Source: Mesostigma viride (Eukaryota; Streptophyta; Mesostigmatophyceae; Mesostigmatales; Mesostigmataceae). Taken from it: 64,000 nucleotides of DNA. Under the pieces are notes generated by a model. It saw only the letters and a list, made by a program, of their open reading frames with translations. It did not search any database and was not told the DNA's origin. How positions within the stretch are numbered: position 1 is the stretch's first letter; every line of letters starts with the position of its first letter. Shown here piece after piece: positions 1 through 33,404 of this stretch. Both the position numbers and the translations under genes were made by a program. Location of the stretch: the NCBI GenBank assembly GCA_009746045.1, contig RPFO01000594.1, forward strand, positions 1,036,653 to 1,100,652, read 5' to 3'.

Positions 1-6
1 AATGAA

Positions 7-510
7 GTGCAGCAACGCCAACGCAATATGGTAATCAAAGGCTTCCAGAAAGGCGCGGCAGCACAGGAGACAGCACACTCACTTGCCGAGGAGCTGCGCG
101 GCCCAGCGTTTCTGGGGAAGCTGCAGCTCCAGAACCGTGTTGCCATTGAACGTGCCATTCGGCTGCCAGGCCCTCTGGGCCTGGTCGTCGTCACCATGGC
201 CTCCATGCACGACAAACGCCTCGTGCTGGGAGCACGTCGTCTGCTCCAACGCGGTGACTTCAGCCTCGACGAGGACTACACGCCGGCTCAACTGAAGGCG
301 AGGAGCGCGGTGTGGAACAGCCCCATCGTCCAGGAGACCAAGCAGCACGAGACCCCGGGTAAGCGCATTAAGCTGCGTCTGCTTCCGGATGGTTCCTTCG
401 CAGCATTCTTTGGTGGGACGCAGCTTAAAGGTGTTCAGATTAACACCCCCGGAGCGGAGTCTCGTCAGGCGTCTAGCCAGAAGGGTGCTGCCTCTGTTGG
501 TAGACAGTAG
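7..510 (+). CDS. LINE family A ORF1 protein, partial
   Basis: An open frame of 167 codons reaches the left window edge, so the true start is probably upstream. The visible protein begins with an RRM-like strand (NMVIKGF) and later has a basic segment, GARRLLQRGDFSLDEDY, of the kind found in LINE ORF1 RNA-binding proteins. It ends at a stop at 508-510, 75 bases before the ORF2 frame. ORF1 proteins of this type coat the element RNA and act as nucleic-acid chaperones. The assignment rests on position and style of sequence; I did not recognise a specific family. An upstream gene fragment is less likely because the LINE ORF2 follows immediately. Confidence 0.55.
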   Translation: MQQRQRNMVIKGFQKGAAAQETAHSLAEELRGPAFLGKLQLQNRVAIERAIRLPGPLGLVVVTMASMHDKRLVLGARRLLQRGDFSLDEDYTPAQLKARSAVWNSPIVQETKQHETPGKRIKLRLLPDGSFAAFFGGTQLKGVQINTPGAESRQASSQKGAASVGRQ

Positions 511-584
511 GTAGACAACCTTCCTCGTCGGCTCGCGGCTAACAGGCTTCGGGGACAGCCTCTAAATAGTCCCGTTCCACTACC

Positions 585-3500
585 ATGCATCGACCTAACA
601 GTCGACTGAGACACATGGTGGTGCCGGTATCTCGGGCCAGAACGACAGCTCTCAGCAGCAAGATTAGCAACACCCAACGCATGCTAGATTTCCTACGCCT
701 CTGCGTTGCGCAAGCATCCCCGAATACCCAGAGCAGGCGGCAGGCTCGCATCCTACGCCTGCAGGACAAAATAAATGCGATGAAAAGCACTATTTCCACC
801 GCTTCCCTTCCCCCCTCCGTTCCACCCCCACCTCCATTCCCCGCCGCACCCACCCCCATCACCCATCGTCGTTCTCCCCTGGTGGGCCAGCAGGCATCCT
901 TGGCCCTTGCCACTTTTAACACCCGCACATTGCTAGATGACGACCATAGCTGCCGGATCGAGGAGCTAGTCGCATTTTGCATTGAGCATCGTGTATCTAT
1001 ATTAGGCGTCCAGGAACACCGCCGCACGGTGCCACTTGGCCTGGTGAGCACTGCTCGCTTGGCGGGTGGCTGGCGGTTTTACTTCGCTGGCAGCGGTACG
1101 TCTGGCCAAGGTGGTGTTGGTCTTTTGTGTTCGCCGCTGGCAGTTGCTAGCCTCAGCACGCTTAAGTTTCTAACCCCACGCCTTATGGTAGCACATTTCA
1201 CCTCTGTCGAGGGGCGGTCTAAACACCACCTCACGGTGGGGGTGGGCTACGCACCCCACAGTGGTCTACCTGATTCGGCCCGTGAGGAGTTCTTCGAATC
1301 TTTGCATGACCTTGAGAGGGTCACTCCGGCCCGCCACTTTTTGGTTATGCTGCTCGACGCCAATGCCACGCTCCCCGTGGGCACTGCTGGCAGTCGCTTT
1401 GCGCCTGCTGACACGGAAGCTAACGCCAATACTCCCTTTTCTCTGCCTTTTTGCGGGATAGCGGGATGGTTGCTGTCAACTGTCAATTCCAACGTCCCTC
1501 ACAGGACTTGGTCACTTTTCGTGGCCCTAACGGCCGTCAGGCCTGTCTGGACTATGTGGTGGTACGGCAGCCCAGGTGTACCTCGGTTCTGGACGCCCGA
1601 GTGTTTGACACGCCCACGGTGTGCTCTGACCACCGGTTGGTGCGCGCGACCCTTCGGCTCCGGTTCCACGTCCCCACGCGCCGCGCCCCAGTGGTCCGCC
1701 CTGACTGGTCTGCTCTACGTCCGGTCAAGGGAGATCCTGAGGACTGGACGGACGCCGAGCACGAGCGGAACTGGTGCCGACGGAAGTACCTGTCGGCACT
1801 GGACGCCCGGGCGGACGTCGACAAGCTGGACAATGGTGCCCCCAACGCAGCCGTTTTTGCGGGCTTTGCGGCCCGTGCCCCGTTGCTGGCGGCCCGGCAC
1901 CTGCCGGTCATGCCCCGCCGCCGCCCCGGCCCGCTCTACCGCCAGGACCCCAAGGTCTTGGCCGCCCGGCACCGCCTCAAGCGTAACCGGGACCCGCTGC
2001 AGAAACCATCGCTCAAGGCCGCCCTTGTGGAGGCCTACGCGCACGCTCAGGACGCGGAGGCGGCCCAGTGCATCGCGGATGCCAAGGCCTGCCAGGCCCG
2101 CAACCAGGGCAAGGACATGTGGTACCACCTCGACCGGCTCGGCGGCCGGCGGCAGCGCACCCCGGTGGAGCATACGGGGGACGGCACGGCGCCGGTAAGC
2201 CTTGACCGCTGGTTGGCCCACAATGTTTCCTTGACCGGTGGGGCTCGCGCCCCCCCCCGCCGCTGCACCCCGAGACGGCCGCCCGCCTCGGGGTCGCCGG
2301 ACCCCCGCCGCCACCGGCGCCCCCCTCCTCGGCCGCGGACTACCAAGTCCCCGCCTTGCAGGAGGGCGCCTTGCCACTGACGACGTTGTCCCCCCTTCAC
2401 TTTGGAGGAATTGGACGGCGCCCTTGCTCGCCTGCGGTACGATGCAGCGGTCGGTGCCGACCACCTTTCTGCTGAGCTGCTGAAGACCCCTGATCTGGCG
2501 GTTAGGGATCTTCTGCTGGCGTTCTGCAACCGTGTCCTGCTCTCTGACGAGCCTCCGCCTGCTGAGTGGCAGACGGCCATCCGCGTCATGCTGTACAAGA
2601 AGGGCTCTGCTGCTGACCCCGGCAACTACCGGGGTGTCTGCCTCCAGAGCGCCGCGCTGAAGGTCTTCATGCGCATGATGCTGCACAGGCTCCGCGCCGC
2701 GCTGGACCCACACCTGGGTGAGTCTCAGATGGGTTTCCGTAGTGGTCGTAACACTGTCATGGCTGTGTTTGTCGCGCGCCGGTTGATGGAGGAGGTGCGT
2801 CGACTTCCCCCTGACAGTTTGCCGCTGGTCTTCATTTTTGTTGACTATATCAAGGCCTTTGACACGGTTCTCTGGGAGGCTCTTTGGGCCATCCTAGCTC
2901 TGGATCGGGTACCACCTGCGTTTATTGCTGCCATTCGCCGACTGTATGAGGGCTCACAGGCAGTAGTGCGGACTGCGGAGGGCACCACTCCACCATTCCC
3001 CCTTCACCACGGGGTGTGGCAAGGTTGTGTCCTGTCCCCATACCTGTTCATTATTGTCGTGGATCACGTCATGCGCCGGGCACGTGCGCGCTTTACTGCT
3101 CTTAAGGGGTTCGAGCCAGGCTTGGACATCCTTAACGTGAAAGAGCACGGCGGGGTTAGACCGGGGTACCGCCTTGCCGACCTGATTTATGCGGATGATA
3201 CCACCCTCATCGAGAGCCCCGAGCACATTCAGACCTGGCTGGACTGCCTGGGCCTGGAGGCGCGGGCGGTGGGGTTGGAGATTAGTGTCAAGACTGAGGC
3301 GATGGTGATAGGGGCCTCCAGTAAACCACCGCTGCCGCGCCTGCTCGACGGGACGGAGGTCCCGTTCCGCGACCGCTTCAAGCTGTTGGGGAGCTGGCTT
3401 CCTGACACCGACGACGATGTGGACACCCGCATCGCCCTCGCCTGGGCCAAGCTCCGTTCGCTCACACCTTACTGGCGCTCGAAGGGCCTGGACGGGCACC

Positions 3501-4051
3501 GCAAACGCATGCTCTTCAAGGTCCTCGTCCTCACGGTGCTCACGTATGGCGCCGAGGCGTGGACCCTCCCACCCAAACTGGCAGCTCGGCTCGACGGCAC
3601 AGTTTACAGGATGCTCCGGCAGGTCCTTAACGTAGGTTTTTCCGAGCGTCCGTCATCAGAGTCTTTGTATCATGGCATGCCTCGTGTTTCGGACGAGATT
3701 AGGCAGCGTAGGATAGCATTTGTAGGACACCTTGCCCGCACTAGCCAGGTCGACACCACCCTTGGTCTGGCCGGCCCCCAGCGGCTTGGCCAGCCAGGGC
3801 GGCATATTCTGACCTGGCCTGGCCCCGCGGACATTCCCAAAAGGGTAGGGAAACCTGTCACCAACTACGTTCAGATGTTGCTGGACGACCTAGTGGTCCC
3901 AGCCCAGTTTGAGCACCGCATACACTCTCTCTCCCGTCTTTGGACTGTCATGCAGGACAAGACGCGGTGGAAGAAGATTGTCAAGGCGCACACGCCCGAC
4001 CCTGTGGGCAAGCCACCTCCCCCCAAGCGGAGGAGGCGTTTTGATGAGTAG
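585..4051 (+). pseudogene. LINE family A ORF2: AP-like endonuclease and reverse transcriptase, frameshifted
   Basis: The protein is read in pieces. The first frame (585 to about 1447) carries the start of an exonuclease-endonuclease-phosphatase domain with ATFNTRTL, VQEHR, YAPH and LLDANA. A second frame (from about 1451) carries the C-terminal endonuclease motif SDHR. A Pro-rich linker around 2250-2400 contains a run of C and more frame changes. The frame ending at 4051 has the reverse transcriptase with FVDYIKAFD, the GVWQGCVLSPYLF region and the active site YADD. A C-terminal segment (LTYGAEAWTL) and a basic tail follow. The enzyme would nick target DNA and copy its RNA at the nick. No RNase H or zinc knuckle is evident. 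At least two to three frameshifts make it a pseudogene unless they are assembly errors. Confidence 0.88.
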
Positions 4052-4137
4052 TGTAGTTAGGATTTTCTAGATAGCCTAGCGTTAGTATAGTTCGATCACG
4101 CGGCTTCCTCCACCCCATCCATCATGGAATATGTGCT

Positions 4138-4187
4138 ACATGACCTCCCCACGGAGGCATGTTATAATTTAATTTAATTTTTTTAAT
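4138..4187 (+). other. LINE-A 3' stem-loop and TTTAA-type tail
   Basis: ACATGACCTCC pairs with GGAGGCATGT across a 4-base loop, with one bulged A. It is followed at once by alternating TTTAA repeats. The same stem-loop and tail occur in the other LINE-A copy (51148-51196, reverse strand). Known stringent-type LINEs use a 3' stem-loop for template recognition, and that role is inferred here. Confidence 0.65.
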
Positions 4188-4220
4188 TGTTACGCCCATA
4201 CAAAGGTCTGGGCCGTAACA
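4188..4220. other. Short inverted repeat after the LINE-A tail
   Basis: TGTTACGCCCA and TGGGCCGTAACA form an 11-bp stem with a single bulge across about 10 bases. It may be the target sequence of the LINE rather than part of it. Confidence 0.4.
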
Positions 4221-4558
4221 TGTGGATCGTGCGTTCCGCTAAAATTTTCGTGTTCAGTGACCAGATCACAATTTGATCCAGGCGCAAAATGATTGGCTTT
4301 TCGGTACGAACCAAAAACGAAATTTTAGTATCTAAGCTCCGCAGCGCTTGCTGAATTTGCCCGGGAAGCCCGGGGGCACTTTCCCCGCTGAAAAAGGTGT
4401 CCGCGGAAGCGTATTGTAGTGGTTGCTGTTCTATAGTTGCCCCAATGCTGTTCTGTAGTGCTCCGATTGATGTGAGCTGATAGCGGCCTCTTCAATACCT
4501 TGAGTTTTGCACGTGCTCACGTGGGGCCATGGAGTAGGCACATATTTCTCAAAGTCGT
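4221..4558. other. No gene seen
   Basis: Unique, AT-rich sequence with no convincing coding frame or repeat. Confidence 0.5.
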
Positions 4559-4807
4559 TTGGTAGAACCACACACAGCCGCTGCACTACCAAACCGCTCG
4601 CGTGGCAAGAGCCGCACTGCTGGCAAGTCCATGGCAGCGGCTAGTGTCAGCGCATCGAGCCCTGATGACATAGCTAGTGTTTCGTCGTTCAGCAGCAACG
4701 GTGAGGCATGCATTCCCTCACAAAGGAGAAGTGAGAGGCAGCGTACTGTAGTAAATTATGCGGACAACTCTGACAGTGCTGCATACACTGATGAGGAGTG
4801 GCATTGA
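4559..4807 (+). CDS. Small hypothetical ORF, possible terminal exon
   Basis: An open frame without an ATG at its start; the first ATG is at 4631 and gives 58 residues. The product is rich in Ser and Ala and ends in an acidic stretch after a basic cluster (SQRRSERQRTVVNYADNSD). It could be the last exon of a gene whose upstream part was displaced by the LINE, or chance. I recognise no family. The composition is more protein-like than the neighbouring frames, which is the only reason it is listed. Confidence 0.22.
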   Translation: MVEPHTAAALPNRSRGKSRTAGKSMAAASVSASSPDDIASVSSFSSNGEACIPSQRRSERQRTVVNYADNSDSAAYTDEEWH

Positions 4808-5029
4808 TTATATTTCTGGCAATGATGCCTGTAATGTAACTTGTTGTGTGCTTGTCGCACTGCATTATCAAGGAGACAACCAGCGCAGGCCAGAAATCGG
4901 GAGAATCCGGACCATGCATTATATTTCTTTATTTCCAATGAACATGTGTGTCAACTGCATCATTTCTGCATCCACATATAATGCGTAAGTGTCCTGTCTT
5001 CATGCACTTGAGAGTTCTCAAGTGTCATG

Positions 5030-5130
5030 CTCAGTGTCCTGATTTTCCTGATTTTTTGTGCCATGCTAAGTGTCCTGATTTTCCTGATTTTTTGTGCCAT
5101 GCTAAGTGTCCTGATTTTCCTGATTTTTTT
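5030..5130. repeat. 36-bp tandem repeat, about 3 units
   Basis: The segment TGTCCTGATTTTCCTGATTT followed by TTTGTGCCATGCTAAG recurs three times in direct orientation. Frames across it are repeat-derived and not considered coding. Confidence 0.85.
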
Positions 5131-5149
5131 CTGATTCAGCGGGAAAATC

Positions 5150-5455
5150 TCAAGATCTTGAGATTTTTTGTGTTGTTTCGACATTTTTCTCAGGATCTCA
5201 GGATTTTCTCAGGATTCTCAGTGTTTCTCAGTGTTTCGCGAGACGCATCTCAGGCACTTCTCAGGATTCTCAGGAGAAAGTCCTGATATAATATCAGGAA
5301 TCCTGAGAAAATCTCAGTTTTTCTCAGGATTTCTCAGGACATCTTGAGAAAAAAATCAGGATATCTCAGGAAATCCTGAGAAAATCTCAGGAATCCTGAG
5401 AAAAAAATCAGGAAATCTCAGGATTCCTGAGAAAAATCTCAGAACCCGACTTCCT
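5150..5455. repeat. Self-complementary low-complexity block of CTCAGGA/TCCTGAG
   Basis: About 300 bp are built almost entirely from TCTCAGGA, CTCAGGATT and their complements TCCTGAGA and AATCCTGAG. Many alternative hairpins can form, for example the palindrome TCCTGATATAATATCAGGA. Confidence 0.85.
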
Positions 5456-6219
5456 AGTGCAGCAGCGCATCATAGGAATTGGTTCATTGACAAACGAAAC
5501 GGTAAAATCAGATAGCGCTGTACTTGGAGTCGACTCTACAGTAGGTCAAGCCTTAATTTGAAATGTGCTACAGTATAGGCAACCACGTACGCATCCGGAC
5601 AGCTAGCGATGAATAGGAATTGAAAGGCGAAACGATGAATTCAGGTAGTGATGTACCTGGACTCCTGCCTCCTGGAGTCGACTCTACTGCTGTACCCCCT
5701 CCGCCGGCTCACGTTGCTGCACACACAACCGCCGGCCGAGCGGATCTATCAATGTACTGTACGTGGGAATCCTATCCTGGGCCCTGGCTATGGCCGGCCG
5801 TGGTGACATCCAACATACTGAATGACTGCCCTCAGAGTTCTGAACGCGACGGACATTGATCCTGACATGCTGGCAACAGATATCGGGGCCGGGACGCATC
5901 ACCAAGCAAGTTACATTGTCAGTGTTTTCCCACGTGAAGTTGGCACGCCGTGGCATTATAATGACAATTGTCATAATCATTAATTTCCTGGCATTATGCC
6001 GACGATATGGGACGTCAGCACCCGGATTCAATCATTCCGCCACGTCAATGGGTTGGGAAGCATTTTCCGGTCGTTGAGTTATTGCAGCCGCCGCGACGCT
6101 GACATGTTGCTGGTCCCGGCCGGCAAATATCACGTTAACGTCAAGCCTTGGATCATCTCTGGAGTGAAATTTGCAGAGAAAAGTCTCGCACAGTGGCTTA
6201 GCTAGGGATCGGCTTGAAA
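5456..6219 (+). promoter_or_regulatory. Presumed upstream region of the cyclase gene
   Basis: No other gene is seen between the low-complexity block and the cyclase start codon, so this stretch presumably contains its promoter and 5' UTR. It has a degenerate direct duplication (about 5475-5560 and 5610-5700, sharing GGAGTCGACTCTAC) and a perfect 14-bp palindrome ATGACAATTGTCAT at 5961-5974. No TATA box or initiator can be assigned with confidence. Confidence 0.35.
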
Positions 6220-28920
<22,701 letters not shown>

Positions 28921-29269
28921 GGCCAGCGGGGGCCTGCGAGCCCGTGAAAGCGAACAGAGCGTGAAACCAACATCCTGTGAAACCAGCAGCATGTGAAGTA
29001 AGAGCGTGCGAGACTAACAGCGCCTGGAAGCAATATGGAGTCACCATGGCAATCTACGCTTGGTTCACGGGACAGGGACATGCAAGCGTGGAAACCTGAG
29101 GGGCCTGCTTGCATCCGCTTAGGCTTCCTGGAGAGAACATGAAGGACTGATAAGAGTTCTAAGGAGAATGATGTTGGGGGGGGGAGGGACCGTCGGGCCG
29201 TGGACAAAGTTATCCATGGGGATGAGCGGCCTGTGTGTACATACATGCTTTGAAACAGGGCATTGGCCT
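28921..29269 (+). other. Region downstream of cyclase stop
   Basis: Contains short GTGAAACCA-type repeats near 28945-29000. No coding frame or clear polyadenylation signal was recognised. Confidence 0.4.
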
Positions 29270-29590
29270 AGCCCCTGACCATGCGCGGCAAGGTCGCCAC
29301 TGGACTTTTCATGATAGGTTGGGACTGCATGGACATGTGCTACCCTAGGAGGAACGGGCTCACATCCGGGCAGCCTCCAGGTCCGGCTGTAATATGACGG
29401 CAGATCGGTGATAATGAAGGTAGGCGGCAGGTCATTATGCAGGATACCAACGCCAAGTATGTGGGGGTTATGTGTGTGACCAAATTCGGCGACCATGGCA
29501 ATGCGGGCCGGGGTGCCCGCAACCATGTAACTAGAAGCTAGATAGCTAGATTCACCCATTCCACTCCACTGATTTCCATCCACTGTACCA
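29270..29590 (+). pseudogene. Degenerate LINE-B 3' fragment
   Basis: Diverged match to 31825-32090: shared GCATGGACATGTGCTAC, CGGGCAGCCTCC and the end AACTAGAAGCTAGATAGCT. Broken by indels. Confidence 0.75.
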
Positions 29591-29599
29591 ACCAGGTAG

Positions 29600-29880
29600 A
29601 CACTGCTCGTGGCCCATCCGCAGGGCTGTGGCCCGCTCAGCCGGGCAGGCACCTCCTCACGTGGGATGGGCCCAGCAATTTTAGACGCCTTAAGGCCCGC
29701 ACATTCAAAGAGCAACTGATAGAGGATGTTGGGGGCCTAGGCCTCTCTGTGGATTGGAAAAAGATGCAAGACAAAGCCAAGTGGGCCCAGGTAGTGAAGG
29801 ACAATGACCCCCCTGCTGTGGGAAAGAATCGTATTTGCACCTACGGGAAGAATGCCAGGCGTGACCGCTTGGGTCTGTCT
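29600..29880 (+). pseudogene. Fragment of a third LINE, C-terminal RT ORF
   Basis: Encodes DWKKMQDKAKWAQVVKDNDP, which aligns in style with the C-terminal ends of LINE-A (MQDKTRWKKIVKAHTPDPVG) and LINE-B, but is a separate, diverged copy. Confidence 0.65.
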
Positions 29881-30100
29881 CCATCTAGATGGAGTAGATC
29901 GACCGGTAGGATTGTGTGTCCCCATCCATTAACCCGTGTTTTTTTAATTAGAACGCGATATATCGCGTTGTAAGCTTTTTTTAGAACGCGTATAGCACCT
30001 AAGGAAAAATTTTTTTCATGGTCATGTATATACTTTCCTGAAAGCCCATAAATCAAAGGATTTTTTGAGCTACTCAGACCTACAAAATGCTAATTCATTA

Positions 30101-30729
30101 TCCTAATTTTACCCCGACTAGGTTGTCCCCAGTTAACAAATTAACAAATTAACAAATTAACGCCGGCGGACTACCTGCGGACTGCTTTACGCGGAGTCGC
30201 CGGGCTGCAAGTTCCTTAACTTACCAAACTCGCCCCCGAGTGCCGCCGCACCAATTTTTACTTCTTTTCGTCACATGGCTTGCGTTGGGTTCATCGACGA
30301 GCATCGACGCTCATCGACGGTGCAATCTGACGGCGGAGAATAAGTTCGCCACAGCACAGCGCGACGCATGGGCTAAGATCCGACAACGTGAGATGCAAAG
30401 CTTTAGACCGCATCGCTGACCGGAAATTCCGTCCAACACCGTCGTACAGTACTGCCAGTCGACCGCACCTCTGCCTTTTAACCGTCGAATGCGCAATCGA
30501 TCTAGAAAGTAGAAACGTCTCCGCGCCACTTCCGCGATTTCAGTACTTTCCGTCACCCTTGACAGTTGTCGTACAATACTACAAATTAATGCCAATAGAA
30601 ACTCGCCTCCATACATATATCTCGATAGAGGCATGCCTCTTATTTAATTTCAAGGTACCTCTTAATTAATCTCGGCCCCCGCCTCCGCTAATTTGCTAAT
30701 TTGCTAAAAAAGAGCCAATTTTACCCCGA
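30101..30729. mobile_element. Unknown 0.63-kb insertion with 31-bp flanking duplication
   Basis: The 31 bp at 30070-30100 are repeated exactly at 30730-30760 (start CTACTCAGACCTACAAAATG). Copy R holds a single copy of this site near 35675-35715, so this is a true insertion. The insert begins and ends near ATTTTACCCCGACTA. No ORF, LTR or tail recognised. Confidence 0.75.
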
Positions 30730-31399
30730 CTACTCAGACCTACAAAATGCTAATTCATTAGAGAGATACACTGGTTTGAATACAGGGGGGTCTGACCATG
30801 ACCGCGATTTCTTGACCCTAGGTCACAAGTCATGTGCTTATTCACAAATGGTTCATGAAAAAAATCTGGCTTCTTGCACGAGCTATGGACAACATATGCA
30901 GGCTCTGTGAAACAAAACTCAGGCCCATTGGGCCACTGGAGCTATTTTTCATTAGCATCACAATTACAACGCAGTACAACGCAGTGGAAAAAATGAGAGC
31001 CCTTCACAACATGACGCAACGACATGAGCCCCATAAACGGGGCCATAGTGAGCTTGGAGGGTCAAAACGTTGAAAATAGGTGTTGTATAAGTTATACAGC
31101 ATCAAACATGCATCAAACATCATGACTGGATGACCTAATATGACTGAATCAGGCAGCCATAGCCAAAGCATCATCCACTCTCACAACGTGTTGAGCACAT
31201 GCCTCGTGGGAACGGAGGTGCTGGGTTTTCATTCCATAACGCGTGCAATACTGAAAGAAAGAGGCACGTGTAATGCAAGGCTTGGATAGGTTGAGTGATC
31301 CAGGAGCTTACATGCAGGCAAAGATGACGCTGGAATGCATGCTAGCAAATGGTGGCAAGATGCTAACAACACATGATTATACACCATGATTATGGGCAC

Positions 31400-32165
31400 G
31401 ACATGACGACACGGATCGGCATGGCGTGGGCGCACCTCCATGACCACCGCCGCTGGTGGAGCAACCCCGCCCTACCCCGAATCGTCAAGCGTGACCTCTT
31501 CAAGGTCGTCATTCTGACGATCCTGACCTACGGCGCCGAGACGTGGGCACTGACGCAGGAGCTGGAGCAACGACTCGACGGCGCCGTCACCAAGATGCTG
31601 CGCCAGGCCCTTAACATCCCCTTTGGTTTGCACATTAGTAATGAGGATTTGTACGCTGATTTGCCCTATGTTTCCCACATTATTTGGCACAGGCGCCTGG
31701 GCCTAGCCGGGCACCTGGCCCGCACAGATCAGGTAGATACATCAGATAGACTAGCTGGCACCAAGCCCGCCCAGCCTGGGCGATATGTCCTCACCTGGCG
31801 TGCCCCCGGCCGCGCGCGGCAGGGTCGCCACCCGTGGACTTTTCGTGATAGACTCGGCATGGACATGTGCTACACTAGACGTGACGGGCTCACCCCCGGG
31901 CAGCCTCCTGGTTTGTCTGTAATATGGAGGCAGATGGTGCGCAAGGATAGATGGCAAGTAGTGATGAAGGAGACCACCCCCAAGCCTGTGGGGGCTCCGC
32001 GTGTGACCAAGTATGGCATTCATAGCGATTCGGGCCGCGGTGCCCACACCCCTGTAACTAGGACCTAGATAGCTTATACCATCCATTCCATCCCATGTTC
32101 CCCTCCCACTGAGGACTTATGCTCACGTGACGCAGTCACGTGTCTATTAATTAATTAATTAATTA
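31400..32165 (+). mobile_element. LINE family B, 5'-truncated copy 1
   Basis: Flanked by the 8-bp duplication ATGGGCAC (31392-31399, 32166-32173). It encodes the C-terminal RT ORF to a stop at 32066-32068, including LTYGAETWAL and LAGHLARTDQVDTSDRLAG. The 3' end has the hairpin CACGTGAC-GCA-GTCACGTG followed by a TTAA-repeat tail. The matching empty site is present in copy R near 34345-34352. Confidence 0.93.
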
Positions 32166-33107
32166 ATGGGCACCTAGCTGGTCTTCTTGCACAATCAACG
32201 CAGTATAAACCATCAACATCCAGTCCTCACGATATATGCACGGCTTGACGACGTATACAGCACCTAAATACTGCACAACTGCAACCTGCTATGGCTGACA
32301 TGCAAGCAACGTCGAGTAGGATGGCGGTCTTAGAGAGGCTGGGCAGAGGTCGGTAGAAATAAGTGGAAAACTGGCAGAAACTAGGTAGAAACACGATATA
32401 CTTACGCCTGCAAGCACTATTGAGCCGGTGGCAGAGGCCATTTCCAGGAAAATACAGCATACCGTAGCAATAGCCACGGTCACGCCTTACGCTATTTGCA
32501 GGCACCATCATGCCCGGCGCTACCCAATAAAAGTCTGCACAAATCTCGGTTTAGCCGAGATCGAGTCCGGACGTTCGGAATGAATAAACATGTGTTAAGA
32601 AGTCGAAACACCATGGAAATACCAAGCATGGTGCCGCAGCAGACCCGAGTCTTGACGTAATAATATGTATGCCGGTTTCCAGGGTTTCCGCATGAAAGTT
32701 GGGTGAGAAACTGGAAAAAACTACGTTTCCTTTGCCCCAGTACCTCAACAAACTCGTAGAAACCTAATTATCAACCTTTGAACGCATCATCACATGTGGT
32801 CGTGCCACCCAACAGCCACTGAAATTCGCGCGAAAACTGGCGAGATCTACCTGCCGCCATCGCCGTTTTCTTCACCTTCGTCCCGCGAAAATGCCTGATT
32901 TCAGTGGTACATATTTGTTTGCAGCTGTCACAAAAAAAATACCAAAAATACCAGGATTTTTTCTTGAATTCTATGAGATGTTTCTGACCTATGTTGAAAG
33001 TTTCAGACCAAAAATCGCATGTTTAATAGGTTTGCCACGTGTTAGATTACAACGCGATACATCGCGTTCTAACCCTACAACGCGATGTATCGCGTTGTAA
33101 AAAAAAT

Positions 33108-33404
33108 AAATTCGGTTTTCTCTGAATATAGTTGTATTAACGCATGCAGGAAAGATAGGGCCGCTATGCCTTGGCCTGGATGTGGAAGGCTGTCTGCGAC
33201 ATGGGCTGACTAGTTCGATCTGTACAAAGGGTTTCCTGTTCGCCCGAATTTTCCTTGGATGACCCGGTTGTTTATAAGGGTCGGTGGCTATTAATTAGTG
33301 GTCCGAGAAAATTAATTGTAGGTTTTACACGACTTGCTTGCAAAGATTCGTGTTTGGTTGCACCAGCTGAGGTTAGGTGGGGACCTGTAGGGTCGGCTGG
33401 TTGC
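33108..33404. other. Spacer between inverted elements
   Basis: About 300 bp of sequence not shared by the two elements; no gene seen. Confidence 0.5.

Larger units (their letters stand above)
1..4187 (+). mobile_element. LINE family A, near full length, cut by window edge
   Basis: Non-LTR retrotransposon running from the window edge to an A/T-rich short-repeat tail (TTTAA-type, about 4163-4187). It contains an ORF1 (7-510), an endonuclease plus reverse transcriptase ORF2 (585-4051) and a short 3' UTR. Just before the tail lies a stem-loop (4138-4148 pairing with 4153-4162), which is also present in the second copy at 51148-52242. No LTRs are present. Several frameshifts make this copy inactive as read. 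The 5' end and any left target-site duplication lie outside the window or cannot be recognised. Confidence 0.9.
29933..33107 (-). mobile_element. piggyBac-like non-autonomous element, copy L
   Basis: Preceded by TTAA (29929-29932) and starting CCCGTGTTTTTTT, followed by the palindrome AACGCGATATATCGCGTT. The body matches copy R in inverse orientation. The right end carries two more subterminal palindromes but has lost the terminal CACGGGTTAA. Two insertions (30101-30729 and 31400-32165) interrupt it; without them it is about 1.7 kb. No transposase. TTAA plus CCC ends are typical of piggyBac; the family assignment is inferred. Confidence 0.78.

Noticed and set aside
1715-2713. A 332-codon minus-strand frame opposite LINE ORF2
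   Set aside because: GC-rich shadow of the LINE coding strand with no recognisable motif.
32891-33100. Duplicated 69-residue ORF (also 33420-33629, minus)
   Set aside because: Lies in the inverted TTAA elements; both copies are parts of non-coding element arms.
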